Below, piece by piece: positions 32,266 to 41,138 of a stretch of 64,000 nt of DNA. The stretch is from Pseudomonas moraviensis (lineage in GTDB: Bacteria; Pseudomonadota; Gammaproteobacteria; Pseudomonadales; Pseudomonadaceae): NCBI RefSeq assembly GCF_900105805.1, contig NZ_LT629788.1:5564501-5628500 (forward strand), read 5' to 3'. The position numbers were made by a program, and so were the translations under genes. Position 1 is the stretch's first letter, and every line of letters begins with the position of its first letter. The notes below the pieces were generated by a model. It searched no databases. It was not told the DNA's origin and was given only the letters and a program-made list of their open reading frames with translations.

Positions 32266-35200
32266 ATGGCTTTAAAAAATGATTATTCGTTCGGACGAGC
32301 ATTCGTATCTGCGCAAGAATATTCGGTGCTTTCCAAGGCACTTCGGGAGTTTTCCGCTTCGGCGCAATACCAAGCGCTGAACGACTATTATCAGCAGGCC
32401 AGTCAGACGACTGACCCGGTGCTATTACTGAATCTGGCGAGCTTGTTTCAAGAGCAACTTGCAGCATTGTTGAAACGCAAGAAAACCGCTGTGCCTGTGG
32501 CTGTGGATAACATTGCGAGCGGGCTGCAGCGTTATCTGGGACGGCTTTCGACGACCGTGGAAATGTTGTCGGGGGTGGGCCGACCGGTGCCGAAAATTGT
32601 TCATTTCGTCTGGGTTGGCGGAAGCGAAGTCGGTGTCAACCAGCGCGATTACATGAATATCTGGCGCCAGGTGATGAGGGCTGAGGATTACCGCTTCAAC
32701 CTTTGGTACGACAGCGACGCGTTGCTGGCTTTCGAGATGAACCGGGTCATTCTCGACAGTGCCAGGGCTGATGCGATGGCGTCCGGTGGCGCACAACTCA
32801 ATCATGCCGGGCAACTGGCGACGATGATTGAAGACCGCGCGCGGGTCTTGAAACAGCAAATGTTCGACTACCTCAGCCAGCCGAAATGGAAGGGGCGAAC
32901 CGATGAAGCGCGCATCGATCTGATGGTGCGTGCTTATGGCAAGGACCGCGCGACGCTGCAGGCTTTCCGGCAACGCTGCCTCGACAGCCATCTGGCCATG
33001 GTGGGTCCGGACCTGCAATTACGCGATGTAGCTCAGGCCTTTACCGATGACCTGCTGGCGGACGTCTACCGCCGCGAAGTGGCGATGCGTGGCAATTTCG
33101 CCGCGGCGAGCGATGTGGTGCGCTTGCAGGCAGAACTCCTTGAAGGCGGGCGTTATACCGACATGGATTATCTGCCGCCACTGCTCGATAAGTTGGGTGG
33201 TGTCGATATCAGTGATTACAGCCAGACGCAGAAAATCGGTGTTCTGCAACTGTTGTTGAATAACAACCGACAGTTGATGCCTGGACGCGATCCGCAGCAT
33301 TACCCAGACAGAACCGACAGCCTTCCCGAACAACATAAACAACTTCTGGAGGATTTTGCTCGGAGCAAGCCGGACGTCCTTGAACTGTTCGTGCCGCCAG
33401 AAACCATGGACGCTGTCGAGAACGGCTTTCGCATGGGACTGCAAATCGGCGAAGAAATGAACGCGCATTTTATTGCTCAGCCAGGCAGCGGCATGACGAT
33501 GTCGATCATGCAAGTCATTCGACTTAATTACGACGTGCTCGTTGAAGTTGAAAAACGCATGGCGAATTCGGGAGCGGGCTGGGCCGACAGCGAAACCCTG
33601 ACCGGCGTTGCTGCAACAGTCATTGAAGATATTCTGGTCAGGTCGAACTTCACCCGATGGGATGAGGCGTATGCCTATCAGTTGCTTAAAGCGGTTGTCA
33701 CCTATTACCAGGACGGTATCCGTAATGACGCCGGGGGTACCGTAACGCTTACCGGCCCGGGCGCGGCACTCGCCGGATTGCATGAATATATCGAAGCCAA
33801 TTGCGATCCGTTTTTCAGCCGTCAGGTATTGGCGCAACAGCGTTTGCGCGAGGGCTACAACGTCAATACCGAAGAGGAAACCGTTTCCGGATGGATTGTC
33901 AGGGGCAAGGAAAAAGACTGGCTGGAACGGGAGCACGCGCGGTGGGCCGAGGGAAAGCTCAAGTCTCGGTATGCCGGTCGCTTGTCCGAACTGCTCAATG
34001 ATCGAAGCCTGACCTTCGAGCGCGGCTGGCCGTTGATCGAAGGCAAACCGGTGCTGTTGACCTCGGTGTTGCAAGGTTTGATGGATGATCTGGGAGAGCC
34101 GTTCATTCGAGCAATGCGCGACAAGTTGAGTGGTGAAGTCGCTTTCCACCAGGCCGTGGTCATCGACTTCGATACTCGCCAGCAAGTACTGGCGCAAAGG
34201 CCTGCCGTTGTGCCGACCTCCCGCGGTGCGGATTCCGTCAGCCACCTCAACGAACTGTTCAGCCGGATCGCCCACGGAACGATGCCGCTGGAACAACTGA
34301 GTCCTTTGATGCGAGTGGTGCTCGGGGGGATTTTCGGTGCGACGCATTTAGACGATGCAGGGTTCGCCGATACCTGGCAGAACGTGCGCAACCTCGCCCT
34401 CGAAACGGACAGCGACGGTACGTTCGCCCGCTACGATGCGATCGAAAAAGCCGTGCGCCAGCGCCACTCGGCAACGTTCGAAAACGGACTGGCGCGCGAC
34501 CTGCCGGCCGTTGCATCGACGGCCCGCGAGCTCAAGGTCCAAGCCATGTCCGAGCCGCTGACGCTACGCCAGTGGGGCGAACGTATCGGCCAGATCAAGC
34601 GCAGCGCCGAGCAGGAGTTGCGCACGCAGATCTTCCAGCGCAGCGGGCAAGTGCGCGACGCCTTTTTCACGGCTGGCGCCGTCTCGGTCAAGCAGTTGCC
34701 GCAGGATCTGCTGCTACGCAGCGCGGGCGATCCGGGTCGCCGTTGCTATCCGCTGGCGCTGCTGATGGCCGCCGCCGTGGCTGCCGGCGAGACGGCCGAG
34801 CGGGCGTTGGTAGGGCATGTCGCCACCGCCAGCGCGAGTCCCGACGAACTCGGTGCACAGGCGTTGCGCAGTGCGCTGGACGAACTGCGTGCCGTGCCCA
34901 ACGCCGAGGTCGGCACCGCGCGGGGCGTGCAGCGTCTCGACAGCATCATGGCTGCACTGGACGCCCGCGCGGGGCCTGCGGTGCTGCTGCTCGACACTGG
35001 CGACCACGCCCTGTTGCTGGCCAAGGTCCTGACCGGTGAACACCCGACCTATCGCTTCTACGATCCCAATTTTGCCCTCTACGGGTTTGCCGATGGCGCA
35101 CAACTGCTGCGTGGCATAGAGCATTATCTGAGCGCGGACGATAACGCCCTGGCGAAGCTTTATGGCCTGGGCGATATGGCCACGGCGCAGTTCACCGTGA

Positions 35201-38200
35201 CTGAGCTGGACACCGTGGCGATCGCCGAACGCAGGCTGTCATCGGATCTGCGCGTGGACAGTTTTCTGCACAACGTTGCGCTGGCCGACCCTCAGGGGGC
35301 GTCGATCTGGCACAAACAAGCGCTGGCCCGCATCCGGTCTCTGGGCCAGAACTCGCGGCTGGGCGCCAGTCTGGCGCAGCTCGATGCGCGCTACTGGGCC
35401 AGCGAGTTCGAACAGGCGACCCAGCGTTTGCGCAGTGAGCACAAGCTGGCGCGTGAGTATGTGCCGCTGCTCGATACCCTCGGCAACGACGCCGATGGCG
35501 GCTATCGCCTGACGCTGATGGATTCGCGCAATGCGCAAAATACCGTGACCGTCCTCAGCCGGGATTCGCGTTTTCAGAGAATCAGGCAGTATGTCGAACG
35601 ACTCGTCCAGGGCGGCGCGGCCAGGCCAGGTCTGGCGGCTGATCACGACGGTGGCAGCCGGTTGAGTTTCGCCTTCGCGATCCAGACGCTGATCAGTGAA
35701 ATGCGCCAGCGCGAGTACCGCGCTGGCGATTCAGTGCCGACATTGACCGTCTCCCTGCAAATCCAGCTGTACGTCAGTTATGCACAGCTGGGGACTGGTG
35801 TGGTCAGCGATGCACTGCAGATTGTCCAACTGGTGCGCCAGGTGGCGGCGGCTGAGCAGGCATTGAAGCAGGCTTCGTTATCCGCTCGCCTGGCAGGGCA
35901 GGCCGCCACGGGCGTCGGGGTGGCGTTTTCCGTGGCCAACATCGGCTTCGACATTTACAACCTGACGCAGGCAGAGAATCGTGAGCAGCGTGCGCGCTTT
36001 TCCACGTCTCTGGCGTTCAACGTGGCGGCCCTGGGCCTGGATATCGTCGCCCTGGCGGCGGGCGGAGCGGTGGGCGCGTTCGCCGCAGCGCTGTCCGTGC
36101 CGCTCCTGGGCGTGGGTATCGGCGTGACCGCCATTGCCAGCAATCTGGGGCAGATCATGGATAAGGCTGCGGCCATTGGCGAGCACCTCTCGCAGATCCA
36201 TGACGCTTATCAGGCGTCTTACGAAAGCCATGGTGCGGTCTTGCAGTTCCCCTCACTGGCAGTGATCACCGATCTGAATCTGCAAAGCAGAGGGGTGGTG
36301 TTCGAGGGGCAGAAGTTCTACCCGTGGAAGGGCAGCGCGCTGGAGCTGCCGCAGTACGACGATGATCCCGCCCGGCGGCACGCCGCGATCGATATCCGCA
36401 GCGCTTTTCAACGACCTGCGGTCGCCAGCGTCTGGGGCACGTTGCCCGAGGCAATGGTGCTGCCCTGTGCGCCAATCTGTTACTACGGCTACGAATATCA
36501 GATCGGCAGCGCCGGCGCCGTACCCTTTTCCACCACCCGCTATCCGCAGTTGCATGATCGCCTGGCGCATCAGCTGGAATATGACACGCAGGGCAATCGG
36601 CAGTTTTATCTGTTCAGTACACCGTTTGCGCCACACATACTCTTCAAGCTGCATCCGGTATTCCTGGCCACGACGATCGCGGTGCAATTGAGCGAATCGG
36701 TGCGCCAGTTGGTGGTTGCGGATCTGCCACCAGAGTGGCGCAAGAAGATTGCGTACCGCATCACCGCACCGCAAGGGCAGTACCGGATCCGGCTGGTGCC
36801 GGGCCTGCTGGCGGTGAGCTTCGAGCAAGCGCAGGGCTGGGAACAGGTGACATGGACGGTGCAGGCGTCCTGGGCACGGCTGGCGCAGGTCAGCTTCCGC
36901 GAAAAACCACGGGACAGTGCCGACAGCGCACCTGAGATGCTGGTCGATGGCCTGGTGTTGAATCGTTTCGACGGCGTCATCGAGCTGGCCGAGGGGCTGT
37001 ACCGGATCGACTGGACGGGCCGCAGCCTGCATCTGATCAGCGTGATCTTCGACTACGAAAATACAGCTGCGGATCACCTGCGCAGCGCAAACCAGACAGC
37101 CAGTGGCATTCCAGCGCCGGTTCTGAGCTTTCTGCGCACTCAGGTCAAAACCGGACAACTGACAGCGGCCTGTCTGCCGTTGCGTAACTTCAGGGTGCCG
37201 TTCCACCCGCCGGGCCGGCCAGTCATCACTACTGGCTACTACGACACTGCGCGGGATCGAGTGCTGTTCGGGCGCAACCTGCCGCAAGAGGTCAGCGAGG
37301 GCGTGGTTCTGGCCGGCGTCAGCGCCCGTCATGCGTGGTTCTACCATCCCGACCATCCATTGGTCTGGCGGGTCGATGCGCTGACCGGTACTGTCCAGCA
37401 TCGCTACCGGCTGAAAAAACCGCGCACAGGTTCGACCATCATCGGCTGCCACCAGCAAGCCGATGGTGCCTTGCGGATTGCGCAGAGGCTGACGGCAGAA
37501 GCGCTGCATGGCACGACCACCGTCGAGTATCGGATCAGCGCCCAACAGGTGGAGTTGACGGCTTGCAAGATTGCTTTTGCGGCGCAGGACTATCGGTTTC
37601 AGCCGCGCGAAGCACTGCGCCAGATCGATGTGCCATTCGCTGACGACACGCCAGACACGACCGCCAGCAGCAGCGATTGGTCCTATGCTCCGTTCATTGT
37701 CGTCGAAGGCTACGTCGGGTCGCAGTTGCGCGACCGCGCCTGGCTGAACAAGACGACGGGCAAGTGCATTCAGGCCGGACAAAACCTGGCATGGCCCGAG
37801 GACTTGCTGATGCTGATGCCGTCCAGTCCTGAAAACAATGCGGTGCTGTTCTACAGTCAGCAGGAGCGGACCATCAGCCGCGGCATCGAACCGAGCGAAG
37901 GGCATTGGCAGAATGTGGTGACCGAGCACGATGTGGTCGAGATCACCCGCACGGATCAGCGCTTCATCGCCACCCGGGAGGATGGTCGCCTGTTCGAGGT
38001 CGATATCGTCGATGTGCCTGCTGCGCCAGCGATTGCCGACGACGTTGCGCTCAAGTTCGGGGTACCTGCGCTCAGCCACAGAAGCGATGAGGCGTGGCGT
38101 GATCTGGCAGATAAACCCTCGATTCTCAGGTTTGCCGGCGTTGGTCAACGCTGGCTGCAACGCAACCCCGATTGGTTGAGTGCATTGCCCGCGCTGGCCA

Positions 38201-39372
38201 AGGCCGCGCCGTTGGTGGCTTTTCCGATCCTGGGTTTGCGCGATGTAGCGGGTCAGGCCCTGCTGGCGGCATGGTTTATCGAGGGGCAAATCGCTCTGGC
38301 CGAGATCGGTCAAGGCAGGGAATTGTCGCTGCTCGGCCCGACGCCGGATAAAACCGCGGTCTGGCTGTTCGAGGTCGCCACCGGGCGACTTTATCGCCAG
38401 CCGCTGGTGGCGATCGAAGCGCTGCGCGGAGCGTTTTCAGCCGAGCATCGCCTGGTGCAGCCGCATTTGCTGGTCAGGCCTGAAAAGGTCTGGCCATCAT
38501 GGGCCTGTAGCGAGGTGCAGCGGCAGGGTGAAGGGCTGATCGCGCAGACCTTCGACGGGGTGCATCTGCAATTGTTGGATAACCAGCCAGCGATGATCGT
38601 TGGCGTGGAAAATCGCTGGTCTTGCGTGCCGGGGCAGACCGATGAGCAGTTACGTGCACGCCTGCGAGCGTTATTGAGCGGGCATGCCCACGCGCCGGTC
38701 GTGCAAGTGGCAAGCGCGACCGGACGCTATGTGTATTACGTGCCGGACCTCGATCGGCTGTTCGATCTTCCAGGTCGCAGCGACGGATCGTGGTCGACAT
38801 TTCTCGGCACGCGCGGGTCCAGGCAGCCGCTGCTGTTCGACCCGATCGCCCCATTGATTTTCAGCGCCGGCCCAAGCGACGGCGTCTGGCTACCCGCAAG
38901 TCATGCCCATCGCGACGCCGAGGTCATGACGCTCGAAGTGGCTGATGACGTTACGGAGATTGCGACGTTGCTGCCCGATGGGGTCGACAAGCTGTTGCTG
39001 GTTTACGCTGCGCAGACCTCTGGTTATCGGCTGTCGCTGGAAACCTGGCAGCGCCTGGACTGCATCGTGGTCGATGGAAGACAGGCGTCGGACGCGGAAA
39101 CGGCTGAGCCTTGCCTGCTGGCTCTGGACCTGGACGAGTGCGGGCATTGGTTGATGTCATCGGTCGATGGCGACGTGGTGCTGAGCGATCCGGACTCCGG
39201 GCGCAGTCTGATCGTGCGCAATTTCGACGCACAGCGACCACTGGAACTGATGCTCCCCATCGCCGGGCGGCAACATACCTTCACCCTGACTCAAGGCGTG
39301 GAAGCCTTGGCCACCGCGCGCGGTGCTGAGTCAACGGCCAGCCTGACAGCGGTGATCGCAGCCCTGCACTGA
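32266..39372 (+). CDS. Large toxin: GT44 glycosyltransferase, C58-like protease, TcdA/TcdB-type pore
   Basis: 2368 residues from the ATG with AAGGA seven bases upstream (an ATG 30 bases earlier lacks one). Residues ~100-480 resemble the glucosyltransferase of large clostridial toxins: PKIVHFVWVGG (W116), then SDVVRLQ (D283, R286) and GGRYTDMDYLP (Y297, D299, D301), matching the TcdB pattern of Trp, Asp..Arg and the DXD metal site. Residues ~800-950 look like a YopT/Mcf-type C58 cysteine protease: GRRCYPLALL (C827), GDHALLLAKV (H914), RFYDPNFALY (D933). Residues ~1215-1300 are a long Gly/Ala-rich hydrophobic stretch (FNVAALGLDIVALAAGG), like the TcdA/TcdB pore domain. The last ~1000 residues are unknown, with recurrent W/TG-type blades (VWRVDALTGT, VWLFEVATGR) and no CROP repeats. 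No signal peptide, no RTX. Predicted AB-type toxin that enters cells, cleaves itself, and glycosylates a host protein; GTPases are the clostridial targets. Flanked by terminators. Confidence 0.85.
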   Translation: MALKNDYSFGRAFVSAQEYSVLSKALREFSASAQYQALNDYYQQASQTTDPVLLLNLASLFQEQLAALLKRKKTAVPVAVDNIASGLQRYLGRLSTTVEMLSGVGRPVPKIVHFVWVGGSEVGVNQRDYMNIWRQVMRAEDYRFNLWYDSDALLAFEMNRVILDSARADAMASGGAQLNHAGQLATMIEDRARVLKQQMFDYLSQPKWKGRTDEARIDLMVRAYGKDRATLQAFRQRCLDSHLAMVGPDLQLRDVAQAFTDDLLADVYRREVAMRGNFAAASDVVRLQAELLEGGRYTDMDYLPPLLDKLGGVDISDYSQTQKIGVLQLLLNNNRQLMPGRDPQHYPDRTDSLPEQHKQLLEDFARSKPDVLELFVPPETMDAVENGFRMGLQIGEEMNAHFIAQPGSGMTMSIMQVIRLNYDVLVEVEKRMANSGAGWADSETLTGVAATVIEDILVRSNFTRWDEAYAYQLLKAVVTYYQDGIRNDAGGTVTLTGPGAALAGLHEYIEANCDPFFSRQVLAQQRLREGYNVNTEEETVSGWIVRGKEKDWLEREHARWAEGKLKSRYAGRLSELLNDRSLTFERGWPLIEGKPVLLTSVLQGLMDDLGEPFIRAMRDKLSGEVAFHQAVVIDFDTRQQVLAQRPAVVPTSRGADSVSHLNELFSRIAHGTMPLEQLSPLMRVVLGGIFGATHLDDAGFADTWQNVRNLALETDSDGTFARYDAIEKAVRQRHSATFENGLARDLPAVASTARELKVQAMSEPLTLRQWGERIGQIKRSAEQELRTQIFQRSGQVRDAFFTAGAVSVKQLPQDLLLRSAGDPGRRCYPLALLMAAAVAAGETAERALVGHVATASASPDELGAQALRSALDELRAVPNAEVGTARGVQRLDSIMAALDARAGPAVLLLDTGDHALLLAKVLTGEHPTYRFYDPNFALYGFADGAQLLRGIEHYLSADDNALAKLYGLGDMATAQFTVTELDTVAIAERRLSSDLRVDSFLHNVALADPQGASIWHKQALARIRSLGQNSRLGASLAQLDARYWASEFEQATQRLRSEHKLAREYVPLLDTLGNDADGGYRLTLMDSRNAQNTVTVLSRDSRFQRIRQYVERLVQGGAARPGLAADHDGGSRLSFAFAIQTLISEMRQREYRAGDSVPTLTVSLQIQLYVSYAQLGTGVVSDALQIVQLVRQVAAAEQALKQASLSARLAGQAATGVGVAFSVANIGFDIYNLTQAENREQRARFSTSLAFNVAALGLDIVALAAGGAVGAFAAALSVPLLGVGIGVTAIASNLGQIMDKAAAIGEHLSQIHDAYQASYESHGAVLQFPSLAVITDLNLQSRGVVFEGQKFYPWKGSALELPQYDDDPARRHAAIDIRSAFQRPAVASVWGTLPEAMVLPCAPICYYGYEYQIGSAGAVPFSTTRYPQLHDRLAHQLEYDTQGNRQFYLFSTPFAPHILFKLHPVFLATTIAVQLSESVRQLVVADLPPEWRKKIAYRITAPQGQYRIRLVPGLLAVSFEQAQGWEQVTWTVQASWARLAQVSFREKPRDSADSAPEMLVDGLVLNRFDGVIELAEGLYRIDWTGRSLHLISVIFDYENTAADHLRSANQTASGIPAPVLSFLRTQVKTGQLTAACLPLRNFRVPFHPPGRPVITTGYYDTARDRVLFGRNLPQEVSEGVVLAGVSARHAWFYHPDHPLVWRVDALTGTVQHRYRLKKPRTGSTIIGCHQQADGALRIAQRLTAEALHGTTTVEYRISAQQVELTACKIAFAAQDYRFQPREALRQIDVPFADDTPDTTASSSDWSYAPFIVVEGYVGSQLRDRAWLNKTTGKCIQAGQNLAWPEDLLMLMPSSPENNAVLFYSQQERTISRGIEPSEGHWQNVVTEHDVVEITRTDQRFIATREDGRLFEVDIVDVPAAPAIADDVALKFGVPALSHRSDEAWRDLADKPSILRFAGVGQRWLQRNPDWLSALPALAKAAPLVAFPILGLRDVAGQALLAAWFIEGQIALAEIGQGRELSLLGPTPDKTAVWLFEVATGRLYRQPLVAIEALRGAFSAEHRLVQPHLLVRPEKVWPSWACSEVQRQGEGLIAQTFDGVHLQLLDNQPAMIVGVENRWSCVPGQTDEQLRARLRALLSGHAHAPVVQVASATGRYVYYVPDLDRLFDLPGRSDGSWSTFLGTRGSRQPLLFDPIAPLIFSAGPSDGVWLPASHAHRDAEVMTLEVADDVTEIATLLPDGVDKLLLVYAAQTSGYRLSLETWQRLDCIVVDGRQASDAETAEPCLLALDLDECGHWLMSSVDGDVVLSDPDSGRSLIVRNFDAQRPLELMLPIAGRQHTFTLTQGVEALATARGAESTASLTAVIAALH

Positions 39373-39390
39373 GGTCGCTCTGCACAACAG

Positions 39391-39425
39391 AACGCCGCGA
39401 ACGGTTACCGTGCGCGGCGTTTTGT
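39391..39425 (+). terminator. Intrinsic terminator after the toxin gene
   Basis: AACGCCGCG (39391-39399) pairs with CGCGGCGTT (39413-39421), followed by TTTGTTG. It lies 18 bp after the toxin stop. Confidence 0.82.
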
Positions 39426-39450
39426 TGTGGTCGTCGTGCTGCGGCAATGC

Positions 39451-40047
39451 TCAAGGCACCAAATAGCCCTTCACACCGGTAAAAATGATCTGCGCCGCCA
39501 GCGCGCAGACGAACAGCCCCATCAAGCGGCTGACGATCTGCAAACCCTGATCGCCAAGAATCCGTTCGATACGATTGGACAGATACAGCACCACACCGAC
39601 GGTAAAACTGGCCAGGGCGATACTCATGATCGCGGTCAGCTTGTCGTCCCAGTGCGGCTGGCTGACGCCCATTACCAGCAAGGCACCGATGGTGCCGGGG
39701 CCGACGGTCAGCGGAATGGTCAGCGGCACGATGGTCACATCCTGCTGCACGTTGTCGGCCTGCACCGCCGGTTTTCCCTGGGCCATGCCCAGTGCCGAGA
39801 TGAACAGTACGCTGCCGGCGCCAATGCGGAAGGCGTCCACGGTGATGCCGAACACGTCGAAAATCACCCGCCCGAACAGATACAGCAGAACACTGGAAAT
39901 CAGTGTTGCAAGAGCGACCTTCCACGCCAGACGCCGCTGCTCCTTGCGCGAATAGCCGCGGGTCAGGCTGATAAAACAGGACAACACGAAGAACGGGCTG
40001 TAGAGCACCAGCATCTTCAGGTAAACGCTGAACAACACGTGGAGCAT
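39451..40047 (-). CDS. MarC family (UPF0056) integral membrane protein
   Basis: 198 residues from MLHVLFSVYLKMLVLYSPFF; a start five codons earlier is possible. Six hydrophobic helices with short loops. Characteristic stretches are SRKEQRRLAWKVALAT after helix 1, IGAGSVLFISALGM, and VPLTIPLTVGPGTIGALLVMG. MarC proteins are inner-membrane proteins of uncertain transport function; despite the name they are not established antibiotic-resistance determinants. Single-gene unit, transcribed away from the paralogue trio. Confidence 0.9.
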   Translation of the reverse strand: MLHVLFSVYLKMLVLYSPFFVLSCFISLTRGYSRKEQRRLAWKVALATLISSVLLYLFGRVIFDVFGITVDAFRIGAGSVLFISALGMAQGKPAVQADNVQQDVTIVPLTIPLTVGPGTIGALLVMGVSQPHWDDKLTAIMSIALASFTVGVVLYLSNRIERILGDQGLQIVSRLMGLFVCALAAQIIFTGVKGYLVP

Positions 40048-40245
40048 GATTTTGGCTCGCATCCAGAGTAGATGAGTTGGAGTCTATCAGACTGATCTAT
40101 TGGCTGTGGGTCTGATGTTTAATTGTTGCTTAGTTGTTATTCCGGGGAGTGGGATAACTTCTTTTTGTTGGTTTGGTTTCGTGCTGGATATGCTGTTACA
40201 TGTTTGGGTTTGTGGGTAATGTTTTTGCTGGTTATTGTTTGTTTG

Positions 40246-40266
40246 GCAAGTTCATGAGGAACTTGC
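40246..40266 (+). promoter_or_regulatory. Leader hairpin upstream of the paralogue trio
   Basis: GCAAGTTC-ATGAG-GAACTTGC is a perfect 8-bp stem with a five-base loop, 26 bases before the start codon of the first paralogue. It sits at the end of a ~150-bp AT-rich region (40100-40245) whose plus strand is strikingly rich in T and G. No T tract follows. It could be an operator or an mRNA leader structure. Confidence 0.55.
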
Positions 40267-40292
40267 ATTGAATTGAATAAGGAACAGTTGTA

Positions 40293-41081
40293 ATGAATGC
40301 TCAAGTTGTAAGTCAGCGATATATCGATGCGTGTGTCAAAAACATTGACGAATATGAACTGGATGATGCGCCCATTATCCGTTCGCGTAGTCTGATCATG
40401 CCGGGTGACGATATTGAAGCGCCCTCCCAGGGCTCGGTTGTCGGTGAAGGGATCATTTCCTTCAGCGGCAACATCACCGGTGTTAATCGCACCGATGCGC
40501 AGAATGCTTTTCTTTATGCGTCACTGGTCGCTAACAAGCGCTACCCCCTGGAGAGTCAGGGCAAAGAATGGTACATGCTGTTTCGCGAAGTCATGACCAA
40601 TGCGGGCTGGGCGCCTATCCGCCGTTTCTACAGTGATTTGCAAGTCAGCGGAACCAGCGTGCGGATGGACAAGCTGGTGCTTGAAATCCTTGGCTCGGTA
40701 GTTGCTGGCCTGGCTGTACCTGGTCCTAGCACCGCGCTGATGTTGAAGGTAGCGGGCGATGCGATCGCTGCGCTGAAAGAGCGTCAAACGGCATTGACCC
40801 TGTATGAGCGCAACCTGCTGGAAAATGGTGTCGGTGGAGTGACCGCCGGCGCGTGCGCCGAGATCAACGGAGCGACTATTTTTGCAGTTGGTGCCGTGCG
40901 CTTTGCCCGACGCAACTCTTCGACCAAAGTAATGTTTGTCGATGTGGATGTTCGCAATGTCGGCCTTTATCGCGGTGAAACTGTCTTCGAGAAAAACGAG
41001 TTTGTTGCTGAAGCGACTCGCACAAAGATTGCCACCGCTCTGGTGAATCACTTGGCTAAAGCCATCGATTACGATATTTGA
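40293..41081 (+). CDS. Unknown protein, first of three tandem paralogues
   Basis: 262 residues; AAGGA lies ten bases before the ATG. I do not recognise a family. Residues 49-140 align with the next two gene products: VVGEGIISFSGN, NAFLYASLVANK, GKEWYMLFREV (W93-Y94), NAGW, then a helical stretch (KLVLEILGSVVAGLAVPG). The C-terminal half looks beta-rich (GATIFAVGAVRFARR, VMFVDVDVRNVGLYRGE) and ends in an amphipathic helix. No signal peptide. Base composition is lower in GC than the neighbouring backbone genes, and the gene follows an AT-rich leader, both signs of acquisition. It is followed by a strong terminator before the second paralogue. Function unknown. Confidence 0.8.
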   Translation: MNAQVVSQRYIDACVKNIDEYELDDAPIIRSRSLIMPGDDIEAPSQGSVVGEGIISFSGNITGVNRTDAQNAFLYASLVANKRYPLESQGKEWYMLFREVMTNAGWAPIRRFYSDLQVSGTSVRMDKLVLEILGSVVAGLAVPGPSTALMLKVAGDAIAALKERQTALTLYERNLLENGVGGVTAGACAEINGATIFAVGAVRFARRNSSTKVMFVDVDVRNVGLYRGETVFEKNEFVAEATRTKIATALVNHLAKAIDYDI

Positions 41082-41091
41082 TGACAACATG

Positions 41092-41120
41092 AAGGCGGCC
41101 GGATAACGGCCGCCTTTTTT
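41092..41120 (+). terminator. Strong intrinsic terminator between first and second paralogues
   Basis: AAGGCGGCCG-GATAA-CGGCCGCCTT followed by TTTT: a 10-bp GC-rich stem with a five-base loop and a T run. It begins 11 bp after the first paralogue stop and ends 19 bp before the second start, so read-through would be partial. Confidence 0.9.
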
Positions 41121-41138
41121 GTGCGGGGATAACTTGTT

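Noticed and set aside
32266..39372. RTX calcium-binding or CROP repeats in the large toxin
   Set aside because: No GGxGxDxxx nonapeptides and no clostridial cell-wall-binding repeats are present.
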